Shown here: positions 23,893 through 34,155 of the stretch, in pieces | Position numbering within the stretch: the first letter of the stretch is position 1 | Layout: each line of letters opens with the position of its first letter | Translations under genes and position numbers: made by a program | Source of the DNA: Theocolax elegans | Lineage: Eukaryota; Arthropoda; Insecta; Hymenoptera; Cerocephalidae | Direction: 5' to 3' | Assembly: GCA_026168455.1 (NCBI GenBank) | Contig: CM047428.1 | Span: forward strand, 37,166,121-37,230,120 | Length of the DNA: 64,000 nt | Notes under the pieces: generated by a model | Seen by the model: the letters and a program-made list of their open reading frames with translations, nothing else | Databases searched by the model: none | What the model was told of the DNA's origin: nothing

Positions 23893-24220
23893 TTTTTAGA
23901 GGATTGTGGGGTGTTATTAATAAGTACACCGGACACCTATTTATTCTCACACAAAATTTATTTAATTCGAGATCGCGGGGTTACAAGAAACGCGTGTAAT
24001 TACGCCGTACAAATAAAGCACAAGGGCGGCCTTGCGAATCCTGCACGTGTGTACTCGTCGTCCGACGGGAAGGAAGAGAGCGAGTCTCCGATCGTCGAGG
24101 TGATAGCGCTGGTCGGCTCCTTGTCACGCAGCGCTCAGCCTGAAGATGGCGCGCGGCTGCAGAATCTGCTTCCGTCGACTTGCCGACGGTGGTACGTGAG
24201 CTTGTGGACCGACCTCCACA
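23893..24220 (-). mobile_element. Insertion, possible solo LTR, inside the Gypsy RT/RNase H junction
   Basis: Foreign sequence of about 330 bp splits AFNE and LKQALT of the polyprotein. AATT occurs on both sides and may be a 4-bp target duplication. On the minus strand it starts TGTGGAGGTC and, near its end, reads AATAACACCCCACA after an AATAAAT signal, which looks LTR-like (TG to CA, 23905-24220). About ten extra bases after the CA are unexplained, so the exact ends are open. Confidence 0.5.
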
Positions 24221-24225
24221 AATTC

Positions 24226-25518
24226 ATTGAAAGCAGCTTGCTGCTCCTCTCCCCACGTCCATTCCTGTCCCTTACGCAATAGCCTCACTAACGGTATCTT
24301 TATTCTAGCCTCGTCCTCAATGAACCTCGAGTACCACGCTACCATACCAAAGAACCTTCGCAATTCCTTAATCGTTGTAGGTACTGGATAGTTAACCACC
24401 GGAGCTACCTTATCTGAATCTGTCGTAAGTCCATCCTTATCTAAGATAAACCCTAAATATGTAACCCTACTACAACAAAATTCGCATTTGTCCCTATTCA
24501 TAGTCAATCCAGCATCTAACAACTTTTTAAGAACTAGTTCTAGGTATTTCAAATGATCCTCGAACGATTCAGTCACCACTATAATATCATCAAGATACCC
24601 AAACACGAATGGTTCAAACTCAGGCCCAAATATTGCATCAATTAACCGTTGGAAGGTCATTGGAGCATTGGTAAGACCAAACGGCATCCTTCTAAATTGC
24701 CATAGACCCGATCCCGGCACGGAAAACGCAGTATACCTTCGACTAGCAGACGCCATCTTAACTTGGAAGTAAGCCTGCTTTAAGTCGATCTTACTTATGA
24801 ATTTCGCTCTCCGTATCTTATCCAGGATCGAATCTATTTGAGGCAAAGGATATGCATCTCGTTTGGTTACCGCATTCAGGTCCCGATAGTCAATACAGAA
24901 TCGAATGGAGCCATCGGATTTGCGGACAAGAACTGGTGCACTACTCCAATCACTGGCTGATCTCTCAATCACACCTAACTTCAGCATCTTCTTAACTTCT
25001 TCCTGAGCCACCTCCAGCATCTTGGGAGGCATCCTCCTCGTACGATGCTTGACTGGGGAGGCATTCTGCACGTCAATAGAATGCTCCGTCCAATCAGTCA
25101 TTCCCAACTTCTCCGGATTATACTCAGGAATCAGCCTCTGCACCAATTCTTGAACTCGAGTCCTCTGATTATCCTGCAATTCGGATATACCAGAGCACTC
25201 ACCATGGATATTCGACGACTGCCTTTCAGCATTATCGTCGAATGTTCTCCATTTCCCTTCGCTAACTCTCCATTGATTCCGTCCCAATCGACCATCGAAA
25301 TCAAAGGCCTTGCCAAAATCCATCCCAAGTAACATGTCAGTGTCTAAATCACTGACTACGTTGCACTGGATTTGGCCCACCTGACCGTCAACTTCTAACA
25401 TGATGTCGATTGTCCCCACCGCACTAACTGTACCACCACTAAAATTTTTAAGTACCGAATTATTAGTTCTAATTCTACTCTTGTACCGCTGCGCAATTTT
25501 AGACCCAACTAAAGACAA
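24226..25518 (-). pseudogene. Gypsy protease C-terminal part and reverse transcriptase
   Basis: About 430 codons. The start covers the second half of a retropepsin (the DTDMLLGMDF region, residues 58-68). The reverse transcriptase follows from about residue 165, with FCIDYRDLNAVT (207-218), the MPFGLTNAP block and catalytic YLDD at 308-311. The connection domain ends at the nested insertion. It is separated from the protease active site by a frameshift near 25515. The family is Ty3/Gypsy by motif order and YLDD. Confidence 0.9.
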
Positions 25519-25946
25519 CGTAGACCGGAATCGACCAAAGCCCTATACGTAATTCCTCCTAATTCGACGTTAAGAAATTTCCTATTTTCTGCATTAATCA
25601 TGGAGATTCCCTGTCTAGTTCCCTCCTCAATTGATAGATCTGGTGTCTCTTTGTTACGAGAAAAGATTTCCGAATTCGTACCATTAGATTCCGTTGATTC
25701 TAACCCCAATAGAATATCAACCCCCTGATTAATTATATTTAATCTTGAATAATCTAAATTCTCTTCCCGATTACTAAATCTTTTCTCGTTAACCTGAGTC
25801 CCGCCACCATCAATTGATTTCCTAGTTGGCCTAACCTTCTCTGAAACTCGCACCATCGATTCTGACTTCCCTACTTCTACCTCACTATTAGGATTAGGAA
25901 CCGATGAATCCGAATCGCGATCTAATCTCCCTACCTCAGGGAGCAC
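25509..25946 (-). pseudogene. Gypsy linker and protease active site
   Basis: 145 codons of low-complexity linker ending in YRALVDSG, the retropepsin active-site triplet DSG. The frame then slips and continues as the next segment (SLVGSKIAQ) in another frame. The first methionine is not a true start; the protein was a continuous Gag-Pol. Confidence 0.8.
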
Positions 25947-26437
25947 CCCCTCCGTACTAACCTAAGTTTCCCTATCACCCTCCGTACTAACATGCTTCCG
26001 TTTGTTACCCTCCGCACTACGATCAGACACGTCCCTAATAATTTCCTCGACTAACTTCACCTGATTAGACACGTCCCTAATAACTTTATCTATATCGGTC
26101 CGTTTTAATGTTTGTCGAGAGTCAGAGGACCTGTCTGTGCTCTCGCTTGCCCGTTTCCCAAAAAATTCCGGAATTCTTTACAATTCGGGCAATTTTTAAA
26201 TGTGACACCCACTTTGTCACAGACTTGACAGTGAATGTCTGGCACCTTCATCAACGGGCAATCCTTTATATGATGGCCCGTCTCCCGGCACCGAAAACAT
26301 TTCCTATCCCGGCATTCCGCACTCCGATGTCCAACTCTCTGACAATTAAAACAGGGACCATGGAATTCCCTACTACTATTGCCTACCGGCTTCGGATTGT
26401 CCCTACAAAAACTTTTCTTTATATCACTGTATTTCTT
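25947..26437 (-). pseudogene. Gypsy nucleocapsid region with zinc knuckles
   Basis: Minus-strand translation in a frame different from the main Gag shows CFNCQRVGHRSAEC and CFRCRETGHHIKDC (about 26278-26355). A third knuckle (CQVCDKVGVTFKNC) lacks its histidine. The part to the left, 25947-26110, is repetitive (CCCTCCGTACTAAC, GACACGTCCCTAATAA) and has stops. The nucleocapsid would bind element RNA. Confidence 0.8.
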
Positions 26438-28435
26438 TTAAGACGGAGGAGAAGCCGCTACCGTGGCATAAGTTACCTGTTTACCAGCTAACTTTTCCGC
26501 CTTCCTCTCCTGCGTAGCCATAACCGCTAATGACGGTTTTACCTCCGATCCACTTTTCTTGGGAGGCGACTCCCGATCCCTATCAGACCCTACAGTCGCA
26601 TCTTTCGCTTTCCGATTGGATTTCAAATTTCCAAACTCCGGACTCTTCACCTCCGCCGTTGCCAGTTTACCCTTCGTAGTGGCTCCCTTAAATGCAGCTT
26701 CTGGAATCCACATTTTCTCTTTCGGCGGTGGTTGAACATAGCGACTATCCAACTCCTTCCGTCTCTCAAATTTACGTCCCCATTTCTCAATATCATCTAA
26801 TGTGTCTAAGTACTCATTTTCCATTGCTCTCCGATAATCAGGTAATAGATTCCGAAAGATCATCGGAACCAATTGACTATCGGAAAGCGGTTTCCTCAAG
26901 TGCCCTACTATTAATCGTATACACGATAAATATTCCGCAATCCCTTTGCCTTTTGCTTGAGTACGCCGTCTTAGTTCCATTAGAATGTCCTCACGGTCCA
27001 GAATTCCCAGGAAACGATGTCTAAACGCTTTCTTAAACTCTTTCCAGGAATTAATCTGGTCTTTTAATGACCGGTACCAATGCACAGCTATCTTAGACAA
27101 AGTACAAGGAATCGCACTCAAAAACTCGCGATCCGAGTAAGCCGTACTCTCGAAGTAATCCTCCAGTTGCGCGAGATATTCTTCAGGTCCCTCCTTCCCC
27201 TCACCCGAAAACTGAATACGCCAGTCTTGCAGCAATTTGACTCATTCTGTACTCTTTCTTGTGTCAACTACCTCTTTCCTGCCCGTTCGGTTCTTGGTTA
27301 CCCTACGACTGGGGGAACCATCCGATTCTCGCGCACCGGAATCAAAATCTTCGTCCCTTCTCCCTACACGCCCTACTGCAGCCTTTCTGGTCTTTTGTCT
27401 ATATTTCCTCCTGGATTTACACAATTCCTCCTCCGAACTGCAATCGGTATCTGAAACTCCATTCGTCTTCCTTCCGCTCTTCTTTGGCCGATTTCCATTG
27501 CTAAACCCTAATTGGACGGGTTGTAACAATGTTTGGTTCTGAGAAGTCTCGTTTTGTGAATCAGTAATTTCTGTCCACAACTTACCCTGATCTCCCAATT
27601 TCCGAATTGTGATCATTGATTCTCTTCGCTTACGCGACTGTTCTAACAACGAGTCGCGTATTTCATGATAATTACGAACTTCTTGTTCGTTCTCATCACA
27701 TACTACCCTACGCTCCCTATTCTCTCCAAAATCCCTACTCGTTTCTTCGCTCGACAGTCCCGACTTTTGCGCTACATTTAAATTAGCTAACTTTTGGTCT
27801 ACAATAGCTGATAATGAGATCTTTAGCTGTTCCCCAAGGATCTCTCGGACGACATCCGTAATCAAATGTTTTATCCTGGCCAAGTCTTCATCTTCACTCT
27901 GCACTGGAGTCGGATCTCGTGGCCGAACAAATTCACCAGACACAGATGGGATCGGCTGACTCGACGGATTGGATGATTCCCCGACCACGGACATCATCGC
28001 TCGAGAATCCCTTGGTGGAGTAACCCTGGTCTTCGTTGACTTCATATCTCTGACAGATTTTTCGGTCACCTTCGACTTGTTCGTCACTCTCTTGGGTCTA
28101 CCTACTCTCTTGCTCGTATCAGTCGCCGAACCTTCATCAGAAGCCTCCGTGATGGACTGGATTGCACTCGGCCCGGGATTATTATCCTGTAACGCACGAG
28201 GACTCTCCTCGTCTTCCGCAAACCAGGGAATTCCTGCTTTTGGTGCCAATTTCTTCATATCAGCTCTCAATAATCGCTCTTTTAATATACCCAATGTCCC
28301 AACTACGCTCAGTCCCCTCGATTTTAATTCATCTGTTACCGCTTTCTGAGACATTGCATTAATCGTAATGTTCATTTTCTGCATTTCCCGATTTTCCCCT
28401 AATAATCTCTTCATTGCTTCTTTGTACAAGTTCAT
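26438..28435 (-). pseudogene. Gypsy Gag, interrupted by one in-frame TGA
   Basis: Two open stretches, 27242-28435 and 26438-27235, lie in the same frame and are separated by the TGA at 27242-27244, so this was one Gag of about 665 residues. The N-terminus has a SAP-like helix-extended-loop-helix (LKSRGLSVVGTLGILKERL, near residues 37-55). The middle is charged and disordered. The Retrotrans_gag core follows the stop (VHWYRSLKDQINSWKEFKKA). The start is the first ATG after the leader. A SAP-like N-terminus is also present in the Gag at 43911, which suggests related lineages. Confidence 0.85.
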
Positions 28436-29430
28436 CGCAAAAAATTGTTAAAAGAAACAAAAATTAAAATAAACCCTACTAAATAAGAAACCTCAGCAAA
28501 GCTAGTTTGAGAAAATATAATAAAAAATGCAAAAGCTGTAACGCGAACCGTGTACACGTGTCGGACGTAAAGGGACCCGAATTTCACTCGTGCCAAATAA
28601 GGGTATATAATGATTAATAAATAAAAAATAAAATATTAATATTATATTATTCTGGAGATTACCTTGTCGAATCCTCCTACAGAAAGGAAAAAAAAACAAA
28701 ATAAAGGAAAATATATATCGAAACGTTATCACCTCCGGTTGCTCAATTTGGCCCTTTGCCATTAAGGATACTTGGAAAGAATAAAATAAAAATAAATAAA
28801 TAAATAAATAAATTCCCTTAGGTTTCTCCGCTACTAAATACTCTGTCCAAACCTGAAAACGCGAATCCCGAAATCGACCCGAATTCCAGATAAAAAAAAC
28901 TACACCACCCACAAGAAAATAAATTATTATAGTCCCCACTGAAATAAAGAATAAACACACGCACAAAATAATAAATAAAATAAATAAAATAATAAAATAA
29001 TAATTTATATAATTGGGGATGTACTCGGCACGAGTGAAACCACAACACACACTAAATATAATCGCCGCAATGACTGAGAATTGTCTTTACAATCCTGAAT
29101 CAAAGCCACAAAAATTGACAGCAGCCCACAAAAAGCGCTTGTCGTCACAATAAAAATAGGGAAAATAACATATATTTATCAAATAAATAAATAAATGATC
29201 ACACACAAAGTCCTCACTAACACGTTGGTCAAACGACACTACTATTAAAAAAATTTTGATTTTCAGACACAAAATGGCCACCAAAACCGACGCCAACTAA
29301 AATTAAAATGGCGAATCCGTGCGTCTTCTCAAATAAAAACCCACTCAACACGGAATTTACTTCTTCCGAATAAACCGTACGAATACAATTATTGGATCCA
29401 AGGAATTTTAAAATAGATAAAAATTCAACA
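28436..29430 (-). other. Gypsy 5' leader, about 1 kb
   Basis: A/T-rich sequence between the primer-binding site and the Gag ATG. It includes TAAA/ATAA runs near 28790-28815 and 28970-29000. Open frames on it are A/T-composition artefacts with no family resemblance. It probably holds packaging signals but none can be recognised. Confidence 0.6.
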
Positions 29431-29450
29431 GAGCCCCACGTTGGGCGCCA
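29431..29450 (-). other. tRNA-Lys primer-binding site of minus-strand Gypsy element
   Basis: On the minus strand it reads TGGCGCCCAACGTGGGGCTC, complementary to the 3' end of tRNA-Lys as used by many Gypsy elements. The LTR lies to its right (from about 29452); its outer end was not found, though TGTTAATTAATTACG near 29745 on the minus strand is one candidate start. Confidence 0.85.
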
Positions 29451-29946
29451 ATGCGACGTTACCAATTTCTCGGTTAAAATACTTAACCGTTTCCCGGTGG
29501 AAACGTCGAAAATATAAATTGAAATAAAATAAAACCCTGCACGGCCGACTCTCTCAGAGGAGATTCCGTTGAATTTACAGTAGACCGGTTTCCACTGTAA
29601 TCTACTGTAAATTTTAATCGGCGTTAGTAAATTAATAAGCGGATTCCTTACGGAATCCCCTGTCACCACTACCACGAGAGAGACTCTTCGGAAATTATTG
29701 TTTATCAATAACGCGCGAAAAACCCAACGTAATGCGACGTAATTAATTAACAAACCCCACGAACCCAACGATCGAAAAATCACTCCCGAACACACGCGAC
29801 CACGTTTGACCAACAGAAAACTAATAGATATTTTAGATGCCACAATAATAATTGAATTACTTACCAATTTAGTAGATCAATTCAAATTATTATATATACA
29901 AGAATAATAATCGGATATATCTATATATATCTATAAATTGATCAAT
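29451..29946 (-). repeat. Probable LTR of minus-strand Gypsy element (outer boundary unresolved)
   Basis: Lies directly upstream of the primer site on the minus strand and ends GTAACGTCGCAT. There is no partner LTR in the window because the element's 3' end is lost, so the length cannot be set. The rest to 29946 is A/T-rich without a gene. Confidence 0.45.
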
Positions 29947-30391
29947 CGGTACTTATGCCGACAAATTCTTACGGGAAATGGGAATTGTGCTTACTTTGGG
30001 GTAATTATGCCGACGTCAGCATAATTCCACCGAAAATTCAACCATGTATCCGTACTTATGCCGACACACAAAAAATCGGAAAATTATCTTTGTGAGCCCC
30101 GCTTTGACGGTATAATATTAATGAAGGATTGAAGCTATAACGTCTTTCGAGGTGCCGGAGGCCGGAGGCGAAAGACGTTATAGCTTCAATCCTTCATTAA
30201 TATTATAAGGTCAAAGTGTGCTTTTTTACCCGTGAGGGGTATTTAGGTATTTGGGTTATTGGATATTTGGGTTATTGGTTTTTTATGCATTATTCTATCA
30301 ATTAATATTCTCCCCCTTATATCTGAGTCGTTACATATGTTTTATAACCTCAAAACACCAAGATAACACGTAGTGTCACCATAAGTACCGA
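29947..30391. mobile_element. MITE with terminal CGGTACTTATG repeats and a 38-bp internal palindrome
   Basis: The ends read CGGTACTTATGCCGACA and, inverted, TGTCACCATAAGTACCG. The terminal 5-bp-spaced unit TACTTATGCCGACA recurs internally at about 30053. In the centre two perfect 38-bp arms (30112-30149 and 30169-30206) flank a 19-nt G/C-rich loop. No coding capacity. Class not recognised; no convincing target duplication beyond a possible AT. Confidence 0.6.
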
Positions 30392-31013
30392 TACTGGTGT
30401 TTATATATATATCTAAATCTCTAGTCAAGAAATAACTGCCCAAACAAATATCTATTCGTATCTATTCTCTCACACACTATCGGACTCTATTCTCTGAAAA
30501 CACACTGCTCTCTATCACTAAGGATACTCTACTAACTCCCTTTCCGGAAACTACCCTCCGTAACCGAAAGTTTAAATACTCTCTCCTTTTCTCACTTGTT
30601 GTCCCATTTCCTTATCTCTCACCTGCGGGAGATAAGTCATTATTTGACTTATCTCCAAGTAATTACATGTCACAGGTGCCCCCCCGCTACCGTATAGTCC
30701 TTACTAATATCAAAATTGACAACTCATTTGCATAAGTTATCATTGTCCCAACTATTACAGTAAATATACGTGTATTACGGAATTACTGTCATAATACTAT
30801 TTTATACAGTAATTCCATACACGACACATCGTCCTTACTATAGAACATTTAGTAATATATTACTAAAATCTTATTAGCGCGAGATTTGAATCTCTTATTT
30901 GTGTCTATATATTATACACGTATAATATATATACCCGAACGATCCCCACTACACGTGTTCCGAAACTCCCTACTTATCGATACATATATCGCTTGAATCT
31001 CGATCGATTCAAG
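30392..31013. other. A/T- and CT-rich interval, nothing recognised
   Basis: Contains TCTCTAT-rich and TATATA-rich stretches and a short dyad AGATAAGTCATTATTTGACTTATCT near 30631-30655. It might include promoter sequence for the candidate exons that follow, or more of an LTR. No gene is supported. Confidence 0.4.
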
Positions 31014-31628
31014 ATGGACGCAACTGAGTTCGAACCGGTACGTAAACAACGTGCTTTGCGACCGGTTCACCTCGTGCGCACGATCCCCACCGGCGGGGAC
31101 AACGATAAATCGTTCCGCGGGTGTTGTGCGCGTGTATAATGTGTGTGCGCGTACGTATACTCACGGGTATACACCGTGCGCGAAGACGGCGACGAGTTCT
31201 CCCCACCAACGCTCCACGAGGTACTACGCACAGCGAGAATGGGTAAGTATTGGTTTAATCTTTCACCGAATCCCTCCGTTATCTTATTTTAACTTATATT
31301 TCCTCAATAATTAATTCCTGATTTTTCTTATCCATTTTCCCCATTCAACACCTAATATTTATATATTTTTGTTTTACAGATGCTGGTGTCTTGGAGTAGC
31401 AGATCACCCCGGGAACCCCGCCTCCTGCAGCAGAGAACCCCGGAGCAGCCGACCAACAACTCCTCGACGGCATCCCCACTACTTTTCCTGGATAACCTCC
31501 GAACTAGGTAAGCGTACTTCCAATTATAATATATCGATAATAACAACTACTAATATTTATTATTCCTTTTTAGGTGCCCCCCAATGATGACACCATCACA
31601 TGCTTTAACTACTTTTTTATTGTTATAA
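31014..31628 (+). other. Candidate spliced exons of an unidentified gene
   Basis: A GC-rich island in A/T-rich surroundings. It has strong splice signals: donor GTAAGT at 31243 (a weaker GTACGT at 31038), acceptor TTTTACAG ending 31379, donor GTAAGC at 31508 and acceptor TTTTTAG ending 31573. Joining 31014-31037, 31380-31507 and 31574-31628 keeps an open frame from ATG to TAA of about 68 codons with no recognisable domain. The alternative first exon ending at 31242 gives a quick stop. Product unknown; it could be a host gene end, a non-coding RNA or part of an element. Confidence 0.3.
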
Positions 31629-31867
31629 CTTATATATACCATCCATATAATAATTACCATATGTATTACCTATATGTAAGATATTCGTGCGAGTGAGAAA
31701 CATTTGACTCTCGGTATATTGACAGAGAGCTCGGTCGCATAGTCGTAACCACTGATTTTCTATAAATTCAATATCCTACGCTGCTAAACTCTTAGACAAA
31801 CGCGCGAAAATTTATCATTTTAAATTTTCTTAGTGTAAGTTTTCATTTGAGTTTTAAAGTATTTACA

Positions 31868-32267
31868 TTATTTTATTTTTAAATTTTCGAATTTTTTAGT
31901 TAAATTATTTTTTATATAACTTTCAATTAATACAACTCTAGTTGCTAATTGTACATGTTTTCCTTGAATAAATTGAATATTTTGTTCCGTTATTTCTCGA
32001 AAACTTGTTAATTCATGTTTTAGAAATCAATTTTGTTTTTCTAAAAGATCATTTTTATCTTTGATTGATTAATGATTTTCCAAATGTGTACCTTTTTAAC
32101 TAATTTATTACAATTTTTAGCAATAAATTCTAATCCTTCTTTATATTTTAATAATAATGATTCTTGATCTTCAATCTTTTCCGCGTTTTCCAACACTAAA
32201 TCATTTAATTGATATGTTAACGCGTGCAAATTATTGCCAAAATTGACGAATCATATCGATTCATCAT
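31868..32267 (-). pseudogene. Decayed coiled-coil protein frame
   Basis: On the minus strand, a run of about 130 codons from MNRYDSS to LKIK and stop is rich in heptad-like L, E, K and Q. Examples are LTYQLNDLVLENAEKIEDQ, FLKHELTSFREITEQN and KHVQLATRVVLIESYIKNN. It is interrupted by about two frameshifts (near 32230 and 32085) and two stops. The consistent composition across breaks argues for a former protein. I do not recognise the family; a viral or host structural coiled coil are both possible. Confidence 0.4.
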
Positions 32268-34155
32268 TGTAACTCTTTTAAATTTGTTTAATTATTACTA
32301 TTAATATTGGTATATCCTATGATTAATTGCAAATACGTAATTCTACTTCTAAATTACAGTAGAAAATTTTGTACGTGTAAAATAAAATTTATCTAAGCAT
32401 GTGTACTCAATTTTTACAGAATTTTTATTTTACAAATATATTTATACGTAATTTGATTTTTATCAGGTCCCTGTCCGAGCGCCATTTTGTGACGTGCCAA
32501 CCTTTCTTTGGGTTTTACCGTTACTATAGATTATTGCTGCTTGTTATTAGATTAGATGTAAGTTAGGTACGAAACCATCTATGCATCTATATCTTGTTGC
32601 AGACTTATTAATCCTGGTTTTATGTGTAAATTGAGACACATTATATTAGCACACATTGGCTATTATAATTGGAGTGTGTATTTGAATGTATTAATTAGTG
32701 TATCTTTTGTATGTATTATACACATTTCTATCACCACGCATTGGGCCTTAGAAACGGTAGTGTGTAATTTAATAATACTTAAATGAATAACTATAAATTT
32801 TTCATATATATATTTACAATATTTATTTATTTAATTTCATTACAAATCCTTATAATAAAAGGACTTGTTCTAATAAAACTATGAAATTTAATGTTAATGC
32901 TACGAAGGTTTATATATCAATGAATCCTTGTATATAAATTTCCGTCCTTTATATACTATCTTTACCTCATTAGTACAAATCCTTTTTAACCATTTTTCGT
33001 TATATTTTACATCAACTTCGTATTTTGATTTTTTATTTTAAATCATATTTTCTTTCTTGTTTCTACATACATATATTATTATCTGAATTTCTAATTATTT
33101 ACAAGAAATAATTGCATATTTATTTTTATATCGTATGCATTTTTGTAATTACTTTTATTTCTATAATTTTTTTATTAATTCTATAACCTCACTTATTTCT
33201 ACATTTAAAAATAATCTTAAATTCATTTTTTCTATTTACAATCGTTTTTTATTCTACTTATAAATTTCACTTTGTTTTTTACACAATTACAAAACTAAAT
33301 ATATTATAATTTCTATTATTTTTAAATGTACAAATATCTTCCATACTGATTTTGCATAAACATATAATTTTTATAATTAATTTATGTTTTGCCGTAAAAT
33401 TAAAAATTAAATTCTTTTTTATACATTTTAAATTGAATATTTTCATTAATTTTATTACGTAATAATATTCTATTTACAATTTAATTATTTATTTAATTAT
33501 AAAATATTTATTTTTAGTATAACTGCAATTGCATTTTTATATTTCTAAATTTGCGCTTTAAATCGTGACGCGCTATAATTCTAGGAATTTACATGTTAGT
33601 CAATTTCAGCTGACAATATTCTTGTGGATATTTACATTTATATGTAGTTCATTGGTCTTTCTAAGAAATCTATTTTGATGCCCTATATCCTCTTTATATA
33701 AAATTACGTATTTATTAAATAATTTAATTATATGTAGTTATATACGTCACAGGGTATCACGAAAATATTTTTTCAGCGTTTTTCTGCAGTAAATATATGT
33801 AATTAGTGTTAATAAATAAACAAAACAATATAAAACTAAATATAAATTAATTAAAAATAATAATAAGGTTTCGAAAAAGAAATTCTTTTCAAATTTTCTT
33901 GAGTCATATATATAAATACATTTTGATTTCTGCATAATTTTTTGTATTTTTTTAAAAATGCTTTAACAATCCTGGTTGCTCAATTCATAAAATGGGTATA
34001 TTAGTTTATATTGATAAAATGTTGTTTCTAACTATAATGTTATAACTCTTAAGTAATTGATACAGCCTGAAAAATATAAAAAACAAACTTATAACTATTT
34101 TATAGGTAGAAAATGCCGAATCTCAATAGACCATATTTAATATTTTACTTAGGTA
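32268..34155. other. A/T-rich interval without recognised features
   Basis: Very A/T-rich, with T-rich runs between 33000 and 33560. No open frame with protein-like composition, no RNA gene and no element ends were recognised. Confidence 0.5.

Larger units (their letters stand above)
22421..29454 (-). mobile_element. Minus-strand Ty3/Gypsy element, 3' end truncated
   Basis: On the minus strand the order is LTR end and tRNA-Lys primer site (29431-29450), leader of about 1 kb, Gag, zinc knuckles, protease, reverse transcriptase, RNase H, integrase. No envelope frame is seen. The integrase C-terminus runs into another element's gag at about 22420, with no polypurine tract or 3' LTR. The reading frame is broken by an in-frame TGA in Gag (27242-27244), frameshifts near 25515 and 23650, and an insertion of about 330 bp at 23893-24220. 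Confidence 0.9.

Noticed and set aside
28502..29296. Several minus-strand frames rich in F, I and Y in the Gypsy leader, considered as a possible envelope
   Set aside because: They lie before gag, not after pol, lack signal peptide, cleavage site or cysteine pattern, and consist of A/T-rich low-complexity codons.
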